Both the position numbers and the translations under genes were made by a program. This document shows positions 33,933 to 41,714 of a stretch of DNA of 64,000 nt, one piece after another. The number at the start of each line of letters is the position of its first letter. Position 1 is the first letter of the stretch. The notes below the pieces were generated by a model. It worked only from the letters and a program-made list of their open reading frames with translations, searched no databases and had not been told where the DNA came from. This DNA is from a virus: positions 18,781-82,780 of IMG/VR virus record IMGVR_UViG_3300020580_000001; one strand, 5' to 3'.

Positions 33933-33955
33933 GAGTGATTACAAGGATACAAAAA

Positions 33956-34246
33956 ATGAGCAAAACATCAAAAATGATCCCGATCCCCAAAGGCGCAATA
34001 TTTACTATCACTACTGGAGAATATAGTGACTATTCCGTGCATGGCGTTTTCCGAGCTAAGGAAGATATCGATGTAGAGACATTGCGTGATTTATGGATCG
34101 TGGCCCACCCAGATCAGCAAGAAGATTACCATTTTGACGAGATTAAATTCCTAGCCTCGCTTAGCGGTATCTTGGAGCCAATTGATGCATTCGAATGGCA
34201 TCTGTCCAATTATTCATGTGTAAAAGAAATGAATGTATATAGATGA
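33956..34246 (+). CDS. plus-strand single-gene insertion (96 aa)
   Basis: MSKTSKMIPIPKGAIFTITT then GEYSDYSVHGVFRAKEDIDV, an acidic soluble protein (ETLRDLWIVAHPDQQEDYHF). The ATG at 33956 has AAGGA eight bases upstream. It has its own promoter inside the late minus-strand block. No family is recognised. It may modulate host functions during lysogeny or early infection. Confidence 0.65.
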   Translation: MSKTSKMIPIPKGAIFTITTGEYSDYSVHGVFRAKEDIDVETLRDLWIVAHPDQQEDYHFDEIKFLASLSGILEPIDAFEWHLSNYSCVKEMNVYR

Positions 34247-34257
34247 GTCGTTACTCA

Positions 34258-34473
34258 TCAGCGCTGTTGACCATGAAGACAGACTTCGTCATATAGCGCC
34301 TTATGAAGCGCCTCGCTGAGTTCCTTAGCGGTAGCCATCCATGTTGCAGATATATCTGCCTCGACATAGGCGAGCATGGCTTCGTGAACCATGCGCTGCT
34401 TCGCTTCCAATGTGGCAATTCGCTGTTCGTAATGATGAAAATCAACGAACTTGGACTGATCATGATCGATCAT
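34258..34473 (-). CDS. small hypothetical protein in the connector operon (71 aa)
   Basis: A helical protein (HHYEQRIATLEAKQRMVHEA) starting at an ATGA overlap with the upstream head-tail gene. Its C-terminal end points at the opposing plus-strand gene, from which it is separated by 11 bases. Function unknown. Confidence 0.55.
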   Translation of the reverse strand: MIDHDQSKFVDFHHYEQRIATLEAKQRMVHEAMLAYVEADISATWMATAKELSEALHKALYDEVCLHGQQR

Positions 34474-34841
34474 GGGCTTACCACCTTCAGCACACAGAGA
34501 GCCTCAATGAACCCAGCGCCCCATCCACTCCAGTCGCCAGTTGTCTTGACTTGATATTGACGACCATGCCATGTCACAACATCTGCATCCGTGGTGCCGG
34601 CGCCGTTGGTCAATCTAAATTTGGTAATGATGGTTATCGATCCGGAAAGCAATTCACCATCCGGCATCTTTATCAAATCAATATCGTCATTGGCGGTGAC
34701 GACGCCGGATATATTATTATAGATAACTGACGAATCGCTTGCTATCCCACCAAGCGTAATAGTCTGAGTAAATCTAGCAACCGAAAATCTGTCGGCAAAA
34801 TCAGGATCTGTTAGAATATCCGTAACGTCAAGGGATGGCAT
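34470..34841 (-). CDS. head-tail joining protein (123 aa)
   Basis: MPSLDVTDILTDPDFADRFS and an internal beta domain (GGIASDSSVIYNNISGVVTA, VTWHGRQYQVKTTGDWSGWG) match the stopper/adaptor-type proteins that precede the HK97 gp10-like gene product in this gene order. Coupled by one-base overlap. Confidence 0.65.
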   Translation of the reverse strand: MPSLDVTDILTDPDFADRFSVARFTQTITLGGIASDSSVIYNNISGVVTANDDIDLIKMPDGELLSGSITIITKFRLTNGAGTTDADVVTWHGRQYQVKTTGDWSGWGAGFIEALCVLKVVSP

Positions 34842-35323
34842 TATCGCACGATATAGGTAATGGCCCGCCTGAGCTGGCCAGTGTCAAGTAAGGGAGCAGT
34901 TCCGGTTCGTCCGCGAGCGCGCCGTGCCGCCAGCGTAGCTGGCTTCAATGGCTCAAACGGTCCATCTGTTATCTTCTTCTGAACCGATACTTGCGCAATA
35001 AGCCCGACCTTTTCTAGTTCCTGGTCGATTTGATCTTGCTTGCCGTGAAGCGCTAGTTGACCGGCTTTTTTCATATGAATTTCGATGTCGGCTCGCGCAT
35101 TGGCAATGCCCGGATGTAAAAATGGGCGAGCAGGAATATTTTTAGCGGGAGACCCATACTCATGAACATAGCCAAGGAGTGCATTTGTCGCCACCGTTGT
35201 CTCCCCCGGTTCCGGATCGCGCGCCGCGTTGGCCGCCGGAATGCCGACAAGGACCTCGCGTTTTAAAAGTCCTTCAAGAGCTTTTCGGAATTGCGCGGTA
35301 TGGCTTTTCTGTTCAATGTTCAT
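34841..35323 (-). CDS. HK97 gp10-like/virion morphogenesis neck protein
   Basis: VLVGIPAANAARDPEPGETT, LGYVHEYGSPAKNIPARPFL and the C-terminal PLKPATLAARRARGRTGTAP, LLDTGQLRRAITYIVR form the classic pattern of tail-completion proteins. The role is in the neck between connector and tail. Confidence 0.85.
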   Translation of the reverse strand: MNIEQKSHTAQFRKALEGLLKREVLVGIPAANAARDPEPGETTVATNALLGYVHEYGSPAKNIPARPFLHPGIANARADIEIHMKKAGQLALHGKQDQIDQELEKVGLIAQVSVQKKITDGPFEPLKPATLAARRARGRTGTAPLLDTGQLRRAITYIVR

Positions 35324-35763
35324 GGAACAAATTGCCAGTTAGGCGTTGGCCATCTATTCAGCGCCGCTGTTTGTCTGCCAGGAAAATAGACAAACCCACC
35401 ATTCGATATCATCATCCTATAAAGGCGCTGGCCATAAGAAGTCGCATTCCACATGCCGGCCCCCGGACTCTGATTGGCCGTAGTATCATAGCCAGCATGA
35501 ACTTTATCAACGCCTTTTGAATTAAGCGGCCCTGACGACTGGCCAGGAATGCCACCATTAGCCGTAATAGCCGCATCCCGCGCGGACAATACAAGATTAT
35601 GAGCAACAAAAAGCATTGCGGCTAAATCAAGTGTTACTCCGAAGCGGCATGCATTGAGTTGATTATATGCTTGTGGAATCCAGAAATTGATTTGCGCAAT
35701 TGGATAAGAGGGCGTATTAAATTCCGGGAACGCTGCGATAAAATCGGTTGCCAATATCGTCAT
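35320..35763 (-). CDS. DUF4054 head-tail connector protein
   Basis: FIAAFPEFNTPSYPIAQINF WIPQAY followed by LAAMLFVAHNLVLSARDAAI and MNDATSYGQRLYR-type WNATSYGQRLYRMMISNGGF is the DUF4054 signature (small connector bound below the portal). ATGA coupling on both sides. Confidence 0.85.
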   Translation of the reverse strand: MTILATDFIAAFPEFNTPSYPIAQINFWIPQAYNQLNACRFGVTLDLAAMLFVAHNLVLSARDAAITANGGIPGQSSGPLNSKGVDKVHAGYDTTANQSPGAGMWNATSYGQRLYRMMISNGGFVYFPGRQTAALNRWPTPNWQFVP

Positions 35764-36260
35764 GCAATCAATGGCCCATCATTTGGATCGATAACATGTG
35801 GAATACGTGGATCTGCGGGGACGCGCTGACCATTCCTGATGATCTTTTCAGGATTCAGCGGCTCTAGCCCACTACGCGCGGACTTGGCATTATTTTTCGC
35901 TCTATCTTCCACATCGGCCGGTTTTTCATTAGCAAACACTAACCTATTTACAATGAAATCAGACTTCTTGTTATCTTCTAACCATGCCTTCCATATATCG
36001 ATAGGCACATTATGAGTTATCGCATATCCTCCGATAATCTGCGCTTGATCCTCGCGCCGTGTTTTTGGAGGAGTACCGAGACCATTTATCGTGACCGTCT
36101 CCGGACGTTGCTGTGCAACTTTGATTAGGCGCTTGCCGCCATCATCGTATTTCTCAACCATATCAAAAGTGCGAAGTATCAATGGAAAAGGAAGTCGCGA
36201 CGCCACACTGACAGTTTGATTTGATGAGGAAGCGATCGGAGGATTAATGCCTTGCGCCAT
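35760..36260 (-). CDS. conserved head-region protein (166 aa)
   Basis: VASRLPFPLILRTFDMVEKY, IIGGYAITHNVPIDIWKAWL and LVFANEKPADVEDRAKNNAK recur in proteins encoded right after the DUF2184 capsid gene. It is likely a structural or decoration protein; its exact role is unknown. Confidence 0.6.
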   Translation of the reverse strand: MAQGINPPIASSSNQTVSVASRLPFPLILRTFDMVEKYDDGGKRLIKVAQQRPETVTINGLGTPPKTRREDQAQIIGGYAITHNVPIDIWKAWLEDNKKSDFIVNRLVFANEKPADVEDRAKNNAKSARSGLEPLNPEKIIRNGQRVPADPRIPHVIDPNDGPLIA

Positions 36261-36262
36261 TA

Positions 36263-37354
36263 TTAGACCCCAACCATTTGGGCAATCGCAATCGGCATCT
36301 TGATCACGGCCCCCCAGGTTCCGGCAACAAGCTTTTGCTTGAAGCTGGAAGTCGCCCGAATCATCGGAGAAGCGCGCATTTTATCGGAGAATGCACAAAA
36401 CCCAGTATCTTGCCCATCAACCGAGTCTGCAATCAACTGTACAAGATTGCCGGCAAGGTTCCCTTGTGGATTCAATGTGGACTGTGCGCCGTATTGAACT
36501 GCGTCCTCGATTCTGATGTTCGGGAAATTATCCGCCATCAATTGCTTGGTAGTTACACCAAAGGAGTTCTCGGCGTTCATCGCCATTTTAGATACCGGCG
36601 ACATTGCAAGAACCATCTTAGATTCTGCATTCACCAACCCGGCTGTTTGCGAGACGAGTTGCGTAATGAGAGTTAGAATATCGTTATAAACCTCATTCGG
36701 CGAAGCATTAGGCGCATTTGTCGTGGTCATCCATGCCGTGCCGCCATTTTGTTTTGCCGCCGGAGTCAATGCCGCCGACAGGCTTGGGTCATTCAACAGA
36801 CCATAATTTCGCAAACCACTAATCCCGAAGAAATATGAGAAATTCAGAAACTTGTCGAGATTGTAGGCCGCCGCGCCATTGACCTCGGACACATAGTTTA
36901 ACCGAGCGAGGCCGGCAACTTCAAGCTCGCGATCGCCGACTTCCATCATCGTTTGATAGATATAATTCTGGCGATATTCCCATTGCGTGTTAATACCAGC
37001 ACGGCCATTTTCATTATAATCGCCGTAGGTCGAAACCTCGCCCGTGACTTCCAGCATTTGGATTTGCCAAGTGCTATCGATCCACGTCCCACGCTTGGTT
37101 TCACCAAAAATCTGCGCCGCCTTATTGAGCGCGAATTTCACCCGGACGATCTCCGGATCGAAATACGTAGTCAAATAGGCCGGAACGGATGAGTTAGGCG
37201 TTGTGAATAATGCGGGCTGCGCATCCATCGCCATTTGGAAGTTATGTCGATATTCATCCGGCAAATAGGCTTTGACATCCGGCAGCACAATACCGCGCGC
37301 TTCATGCATCGCCGCATGAGAGCGCCATGCCTGCATTGATTCCTGAACGTTCAT
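36263..37354 (-). CDS. major capsid protein (DUF2184)
   Basis: 363 residues. MNVQESMQAWRSHAAMHEAR, ALFTTPNSSVPAYLTTYFDP, VSTYGDYNENGRAGINTQWE and YRQNYIYQTMMEVGDRELEV are diagnostic of the DUF2184 HK97-fold capsid family. It is expected to be the most abundant virion protein. The ribosome site AAGGAG precedes the ATG, and an intrinsic terminator-type hairpin lies about 20 bases upstream. Confidence 0.9.
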   Translation of the reverse strand: MNVQESMQAWRSHAAMHEARGIVLPDVKAYLPDEYRHNFQMAMDAQPALFTTPNSSVPAYLTTYFDPEIVRVKFALNKAAQIFGETKRGTWIDSTWQIQMLEVTGEVSTYGDYNENGRAGINTQWEYRQNYIYQTMMEVGDRELEVAGLARLNYVSEVNGAAAYNLDKFLNFSYFFGISGLRNYGLLNDPSLSAALTPAAKQNGGTAWMTTTNAPNASPNEVYNDILTLITQLVSQTAGLVNAESKMVLAMSPVSKMAMNAENSFGVTTKQLMADNFPNIRIEDAVQYGAQSTLNPQGNLAGNLVQLIADSVDGQDTGFCAFSDKMRASPMIRATSSFKQKLVAGTWGAVIKMPIAIAQMVGV

Positions 37355-37375
37355 TTAAAAGGACTCCTTAACAAT

Positions 37376-37397
37376 AAAAAACCCCGCTATTGCGGGG
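37376..37397 (-). terminator. intrinsic terminator immediately upstream of the major capsid gene
   Basis: On the minus strand CCCCGC-AATA-GCGGGG is followed by TTTTTT. It is a six-base GC-rich stem with a four-base loop and lies between the cement-protein gene and the capsid start at 37354. As at the sheath gene, there is no room for a promoter after it. Confidence 0.85.
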
Positions 37398-37424
37398 CCG
37401 CTTCCACGTTGCTTATATAATTAT

Positions 37425-38363
37425 TTATCCGAGTGTGTGAGTTGACATTTTAATCAACCCGCCCGCTGGGCCTTGTGAGCGCGCACGCCATTTCGTCTGA
37501 TATGACAGCGCAGCCGTAATAGTTGTCGAGGAGACAACAGTGTTATTGCTGACGATATATGTCCCGAGACCGCCGGTACCAGTGCCTAGCGCGGAGATAT
37601 AAGTGCCGGCAACAACACTTGCGCCTGAAAGCACGTCGCCGGCGCCGAACAGCCCGACAAGTGCGGAAGCCGCCGTGAATGTGCCATAGGTTTCGGAAAT
37701 CGTCGTTGACGCCACGACCTGGTCGGGGATCGATACCGAATATGTACCGATGCCGCCTGCCGTTCCGGTGAGCTGCGCAACGACCATCGTGCCGGTGGCA
37801 ACTGCCGTTCCAGAGAGCGTACCGCCCGGAACAACTACGCCGGAACCTACTGCCGTAATCGTCATCACATTGCCGGCAATAGAGCCAGTAAATGATCCGG
37901 TCGACGCCGCTATCGAGCCGGTAGCACTTGCCGTTGCGCCGGCCGCGGCCGCCGCAAATGATATTCTGCCATCGGCATAATTCGCATAGGCGAACTGATC
38001 ATAAAGAGCTTCGGTCGTCCCATCGTTTTTGACCCAAACATCACCGCCGCTTATTAAGGTGACGCCAAACCCAGGGGGGATCAAGAAACTAGTTTCTGCG
38101 AGATAAATCGTGAGAAGGCCTTGCTGTTCACGATGGACGAACCCTGCTGGCTGACCATTGCCAAAGTTATTGACAATCATCGGAGTTTCGTTTGGATCTA
38201 GTGGCGATGGCTGAAGCCAGGCAAACCTGCCAATGGTAAGGCCGGCCGCCCCGGTTACGAGTCCACCTGGACCAGCCGGAACAAACATCCGAACATTAGA
38301 GCTTGCCCAATCACCCGGGACAGCCGGTGCCGGAACAGTTGCAACAGAAGTTTGGAAAGGCAT
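37425..38363 (-). CDS. structural cement/capsid decoration protein with beta-repeat insert
   Basis: The N-terminal 150 residues (GDWASSNVRMFVPAGPGGLV, GRFAWLQPSP, NNFGNGQPAGFVHREQQGLL) match the cement-type proteins encoded next to DUF2184 capsids. Residues about 160-285 are a Gly/Thr/Val-rich insert with repeated units (TGTMVVAQLTGTAGGIGTYS, AGTYISALGTGTGGLGTYIV). AAAGGAG precedes the ATG. Confidence 0.7.
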   Translation of the reverse strand: MPFQTSVATVPAPAVPGDWASSNVRMFVPAGPGGLVTGAAGLTIGRFAWLQPSPLDPNETPMIVNNFGNGQPAGFVHREQQGLLTIYLAETSFLIPPGFGVTLISGGDVWVKNDGTTEALYDQFAYANYADGRISFAAAAAGATASATGSIAASTGSFTGSIAGNVMTITAVGSGVVVPGGTLSGTAVATGTMVVAQLTGTAGGIGTYSVSIPDQVVASTTISETYGTFTAASALVGLFGAGDVLSGASVVAGTYISALGTGTGGLGTYIVSNNTVVSSTTITAALSYQTKWRARSQGPAGGLIKMSTHTLG

Positions 38364-38430
38364 AATACTTGATCTCCTTTAGCAATTATGCTAGTGTTTT
38401 TAGAGAGATTGATACAGATGGGAAACGCGA

Positions 38431-38703
38431 ATGAACCGGGCTGATCATAAACATATCGCAGATATGCTGAAGCATATCTTAGACAAGAAATTGAAGAATC
38501 TTACTGTCTCAGATAAGAAATGGCTTGATGCTGCATCGAACGCCATGGTTGCACTTATGAATGAAGATGCCGAATCGGCAATTACCATTCTCAGTTCAAT
38601 TGGAGAACATGAGGCTGCCGATTTTATTAGAATGAATGGATGTAACATCGCAAAGTTCATGGCTAATAGCCGTTCATTTCGCAATGTAACATCAAGCCAT
38701 TGA
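38431..38703 (+). CDS. plus-strand single-gene insertion (90 aa)
   Basis: A helical, Lys-rich protein (MNRADHKHIADMLKHILDKK) that fills the 340-base space between the cement and protease genes on the opposite strand. It ends directly at the convergent stop of the protease gene. The reading on the other strand is weaker in codon pattern. No family is recognised. Confidence 0.6.
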   Translation: MNRADHKHIADMLKHILDKKLKNLTVSDKKWLDAASNAMVALMNEDAESAITILSSIGEHEAADFIRMNGCNIAKFMANSRSFRNVTSSH

Positions 38704-40215
38704 TTACATTATTCGAATGCGAGCTGCATCTGGGAACATTTCGGAAAAGCTCTTTACCCCTGCAGCATCCATAGCAACCCTCGGCTTTGACTTAGGATCG
38801 GATGCTTTCGGCTGCATTTCCAAGATAGTTTTGAGCGCGATAAGCTCATTGATGCCTTCGGTTTTGATCCCCATGGCGTCAAGAGCGGTGCGGTAAACTT
38901 CATCCGCGCTATCATGCGCCATCGCGAGGTCGCCAACATAGGGGCGAACCGCGCGCTCGGCATCGCGAATATCTTTCTGTGTTTTGATTGCTGACGCCGT
39001 TGCTGCTCTCACAGCCGATGCAATTGCCGCATCCATTGCCGGCTTTGTCACAAGATCGTCAGGCTCGCCATCCTTGGCGCCTTTCTTTTTGTCCTTGGCC
39101 TTACCCTTTGGTTCTTGCTCTTCCTCGTCCTTATCGTCTCCCTTGTCATCATCAAGATCAGCATCTTTTGCGGACTTCTTTTTGTCCTTAGCCTTTTTCT
39201 TGTCGTCCTCGTCCTCGTCGTCCCACTCGTCCTCGCCCTTGGCCTTATCTTTGTCCTTATCTGGCCATTCGTCCTCGGCAATGCTAAGCGCATCGATCGA
39301 ATCGAGAAGTGAGCCGGCGTCATCTAGGGACGCATCCTGAGCGAGCTTTCCTTTAGTCCGCTCTGTCAGCGCCGTAATGATGCTCGGCTTGCTGTCCTTG
39401 AAATTGTCTTTAGTGATCTTTGCAAGAATTGGCGTAAGATCAATCTTTGCATCCTGTGCCAGCTTTGGCCGCAGATAAACAAGCAACGCGCCTTGGGCCA
39501 CTGCGGCCTTGCGGCTCAATACGGTCTTTGACATGATTATTTCTCCATTGGAATCGCCGACAACGACATCGGGACCGGCGCGCCCCTCAGCAACCAACGC
39601 AACATGGTTGGCTTGAATTTCTCGCATAACGCCATCATAAGCCTGCCCTTGATAAACACCGGGCGTCATATCGGCTTTATAGCGATAGCCACATGACAGC
39701 TCTTGCTTCGAGCCATCTTCGATTGCATCAATGGCCTTGCCGGGCCACACAACCAGCTCGGCTTTTAAAAATGGCGCATCGAATACCGGATTATAAACGG
39801 CACCGACAACCGTATTATAAGCATGATCTTCGGCATCTACCGGGCGATGCTGGAATAACAGCGGCTTGCCATCGAATGTGTCGACAGCCTTTTTTAATTC
39901 CTCCGGATCGCGGAGCAGATGATAGATTCGATCGCCATCGAGACCGAGCTCTTTCCAGTCCGGGATTTCACGGCCGAGGTATGGATTAACCGTGGCTTTA
40001 GAGATATTGCTTTCGGCAATGTGGAGATGGCCATCCTGGTCGACGGTGCGAACGGATGCCTTGTCTAGCGCTAGAGCGTCATCTCCCGTGTATCCATTAG
40101 CATGCGCTGCCGCGGCCTGCTTCTCAGCATCCGCGCGATCAGCATAGCATTTGCCGGAATCGCCCCATTGCCAACCATCACTACCACTCGGGAGTTTGCA
40201 TTGTTTGATGGGCAT
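38704..40215 (-). CDS. DUF2213 prohead protease fused to charged scaffold-like region
   Basis: 503 residues. Residues about 1-225 carry the DUF2213 pattern (VRTVDQDGHLHIAESNISKA, TVNPYLGREIPDW, LPFQHRPVDAED-type PLLFQHRPVDAEDHAYNTVV, SCGYRYKADMTPGVYQGQAY), a capsid maturation protease. From about 305 comes a ~75-residue stretch of almost only Asp, Glu and Lys. A helical C-terminus follows (MDAAIASAVRAATASAIKTQ). It probably combines protease and scaffold functions. Confidence 0.85.
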   Translation of the reverse strand: MPIKQCKLPSGSDGWQWGDSGKCYADRADAEKQAAAAHANGYTGDDALALDKASVRTVDQDGHLHIAESNISKATVNPYLGREIPDWKELGLDGDRIYHLLRDPEELKKAVDTFDGKPLLFQHRPVDAEDHAYNTVVGAVYNPVFDAPFLKAELVVWPGKAIDAIEDGSKQELSCGYRYKADMTPGVYQGQAYDGVMREIQANHVALVAEGRAGPDVVVGDSNGEIIMSKTVLSRKAAVAQGALLVYLRPKLAQDAKIDLTPILAKITKDNFKDSKPSIITALTERTKGKLAQDASLDDAGSLLDSIDALSIAEDEWPDKDKDKAKGEDEWDDEDEDDKKKAKDKKKSAKDADLDDDKGDDKDEEEQEPKGKAKDKKKGAKDGEPDDLVTKPAMDAAIASAVRAATASAIKTQKDIRDAERAVRPYVGDLAMAHDSADEVYRTALDAMGIKTEGINELIALKTILEMQPKASDPKSKPRVAMDAAGVKSFSEMFPDAARIRIM

Positions 40216-40221
40216 AATTGC

Positions 40222-40989
40222 TTAATCCGACCCAATAACAACCAATGGAACGCATCGGCAATTCGGCAGCGCCCCCGCGTGCCCTGTCATATTATCCAGC
40301 GTAGGCGGATTATCCCATCGCACGAATTTGCCTTCCATTTTCTTGTGAGAAGGCCGTACATCGCTATCCCGCACGGTCGCCCAGGTATACCCCTCGGAGC
40401 CAACAAACTGCGCCCTTGCCTGCGTGAGCGCGGTTGCGGTACGGCCTACCTCAGTCCTCGCGATCAGCGTTGCCCGACTTTTGCTAACTTCGCCAGTTCG
40501 CATGATCTCGGCGGCGATGTCCTTTGCTCGCGTGCCTTGCTGGATGCCCTCTATAGTGAGCTCATGCACCCGCTGCGCGGCATCCAATGGCAGGCTTTTG
40601 ATTAAATGAACCTGCTCTTGAAGAAGCTGCTGCATTGTGGCACCGATAGGAGCATATTCGATTTCCTGATGCAGCGCGCGGCCCATCTGAGCCGATACCT
40701 CACGCCACGTTTGCTTATCGCGAGCCGCGACTTCCGTGATCATCCGATTCGCAACCGCGCGCGCCCAAGGCTCGATTAGCTGCGCATAGCGATCAAGCGC
40801 CGCATGCATTTGAATCCATCCGTCACTTGTCGATGGATCAAAGCCGCGAACAATGTCTCCGATATGCGAGGCTATTTTGCGAAGCCGGATTGCAAATTGT
40901 GTTTCCGCTTTCCGCGCCCGCATAAACGCGGCCTTTAATGGCGGGATATCACGGCGACGTTTATTGAACCCAGTATTGTGAACGTTCAT
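40222..40989 (-). CDS. SPP1 gp7/Mu gpF-like head morphogenesis protein
   Basis: KSRATLIARTEVGRTATALT, WATVRDSDVRPSHKKMEGKF and GHAGALPNCRCVPLVVIGSD form the minor head protein signature. It binds the portal and takes part in genome delivery. Its position downstream of portal is typical. Confidence 0.9.
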   Translation of the reverse strand: MNVHNTGFNKRRRDIPPLKAAFMRARKAETQFAIRLRKIASHIGDIVRGFDPSTSDGWIQMHAALDRYAQLIEPWARAVANRMITEVAARDKQTWREVSAQMGRALHQEIEYAPIGATMQQLLQEQVHLIKSLPLDAAQRVHELTIEGIQQGTRAKDIAAEIMRTGEVSKSRATLIARTEVGRTATALTQARAQFVGSEGYTWATVRDSDVRPSHKKMEGKFVRWDNPPTLDNMTGHAGALPNCRCVPLVVIGSD

Positions 40990-41459
40990 TAAGCCTGCGT
41001 ATAATTAATAACAAGCATTCCGGCACCAACTGCGGTTGGTGTGGTACTTTGCGCAATCCTGATAAATACATTAGGTGTTCCGACCGGCATGGCAAGCAGT
41101 GCAGCAGCCGCAGCATTTACCAATGTCAATTGAACAATTCCAATTGAGGCTATAGAAGTAGCAGCCACATATTGCGCACCACCTTGCGCGCTGCCAATAG
41201 AGATGTTAGCGGTTGTTCCGGTATATGCCGTAGTCGTATAAACGGCGATCGACTCAATCGTAGCGCCGGCCGGAACCGACATAGTAAAATCCGTATTGGT
41301 CACGGCCGTAACCGGCAGACTCAATCTCTGGATAAAATCAGTCTTCCCGGCAATGCCGCTAGCCGAATCTATTAGACCGCCACCATCAACGCCAATACTA
41401 GCAAATACCGGATTTGTCACATTGCCGAGGTTCGGATCCCATATCGTATTCATAATCAT
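40989..41459 (-). CDS. probable head decoration/structural protein (156 aa)
   Basis: An Ala/Thr/Ile-rich beta protein (SLPVTAVTNTDFTMSVPAGA TIESIAVYT) with no Cys and few charges, as in capsid-surface proteins. It sits between portal and gp7-like genes. AAGGAATAAAATATA precedes the ATG. Confidence 0.6.
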   Translation of the reverse strand: MIMNTIWDPNLGNVTNPVFASIGVDGGGLIDSASGIAGKTDFIQRLSLPVTAVTNTDFTMSVPAGATIESIAVYTTTAYTGTTANISIGSAQGGAQYVAATSIASIGIVQLTLVNAAAAALLAMPVGTPNVFIRIAQSTTPTAVGAGMLVINYTQA

Positions 41460-41472
41460 TATATTTTATTCC

Positions 41473-41712
41473 TTATTTAGAAACCACGACTTCGCCGGTT
41501 CCGATTACCCAAAGATGACTTACAGTGGCAGTTGAATATGGGCCAAAATCAGGATTGATGCGAAATCCGAATGTTGGCGACAAGCCAGGCTTAACATCGG
41601 CAATCGCGAATAGGTTGTTAGCCTCGCCTGATTCAACCGCAAGAAATGGCCCAGCCCCCAAATCAGTCCAATCGGTTATCGCTGCCTGAACGAGCGTTGT
41701 CGCAACAGCCAT
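41473..41712 (-). CDS. small structural protein (79 aa)
   Basis: MAVATTLVQAAITDWTDLGA followed by FRINPDFGPYSTATVSHLWV, a beta-type protein probably on the virion surface together with the next gene product. No family is recognised. Confidence 0.6.
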   Translation of the reverse strand: MAVATTLVQAAITDWTDLGAGPFLAVESGEANNLFAIADVKPGLSPTFGFRINPDFGPYSTATVSHLWVIGTGEVVVSK

Positions 41713-41714
41713 GT

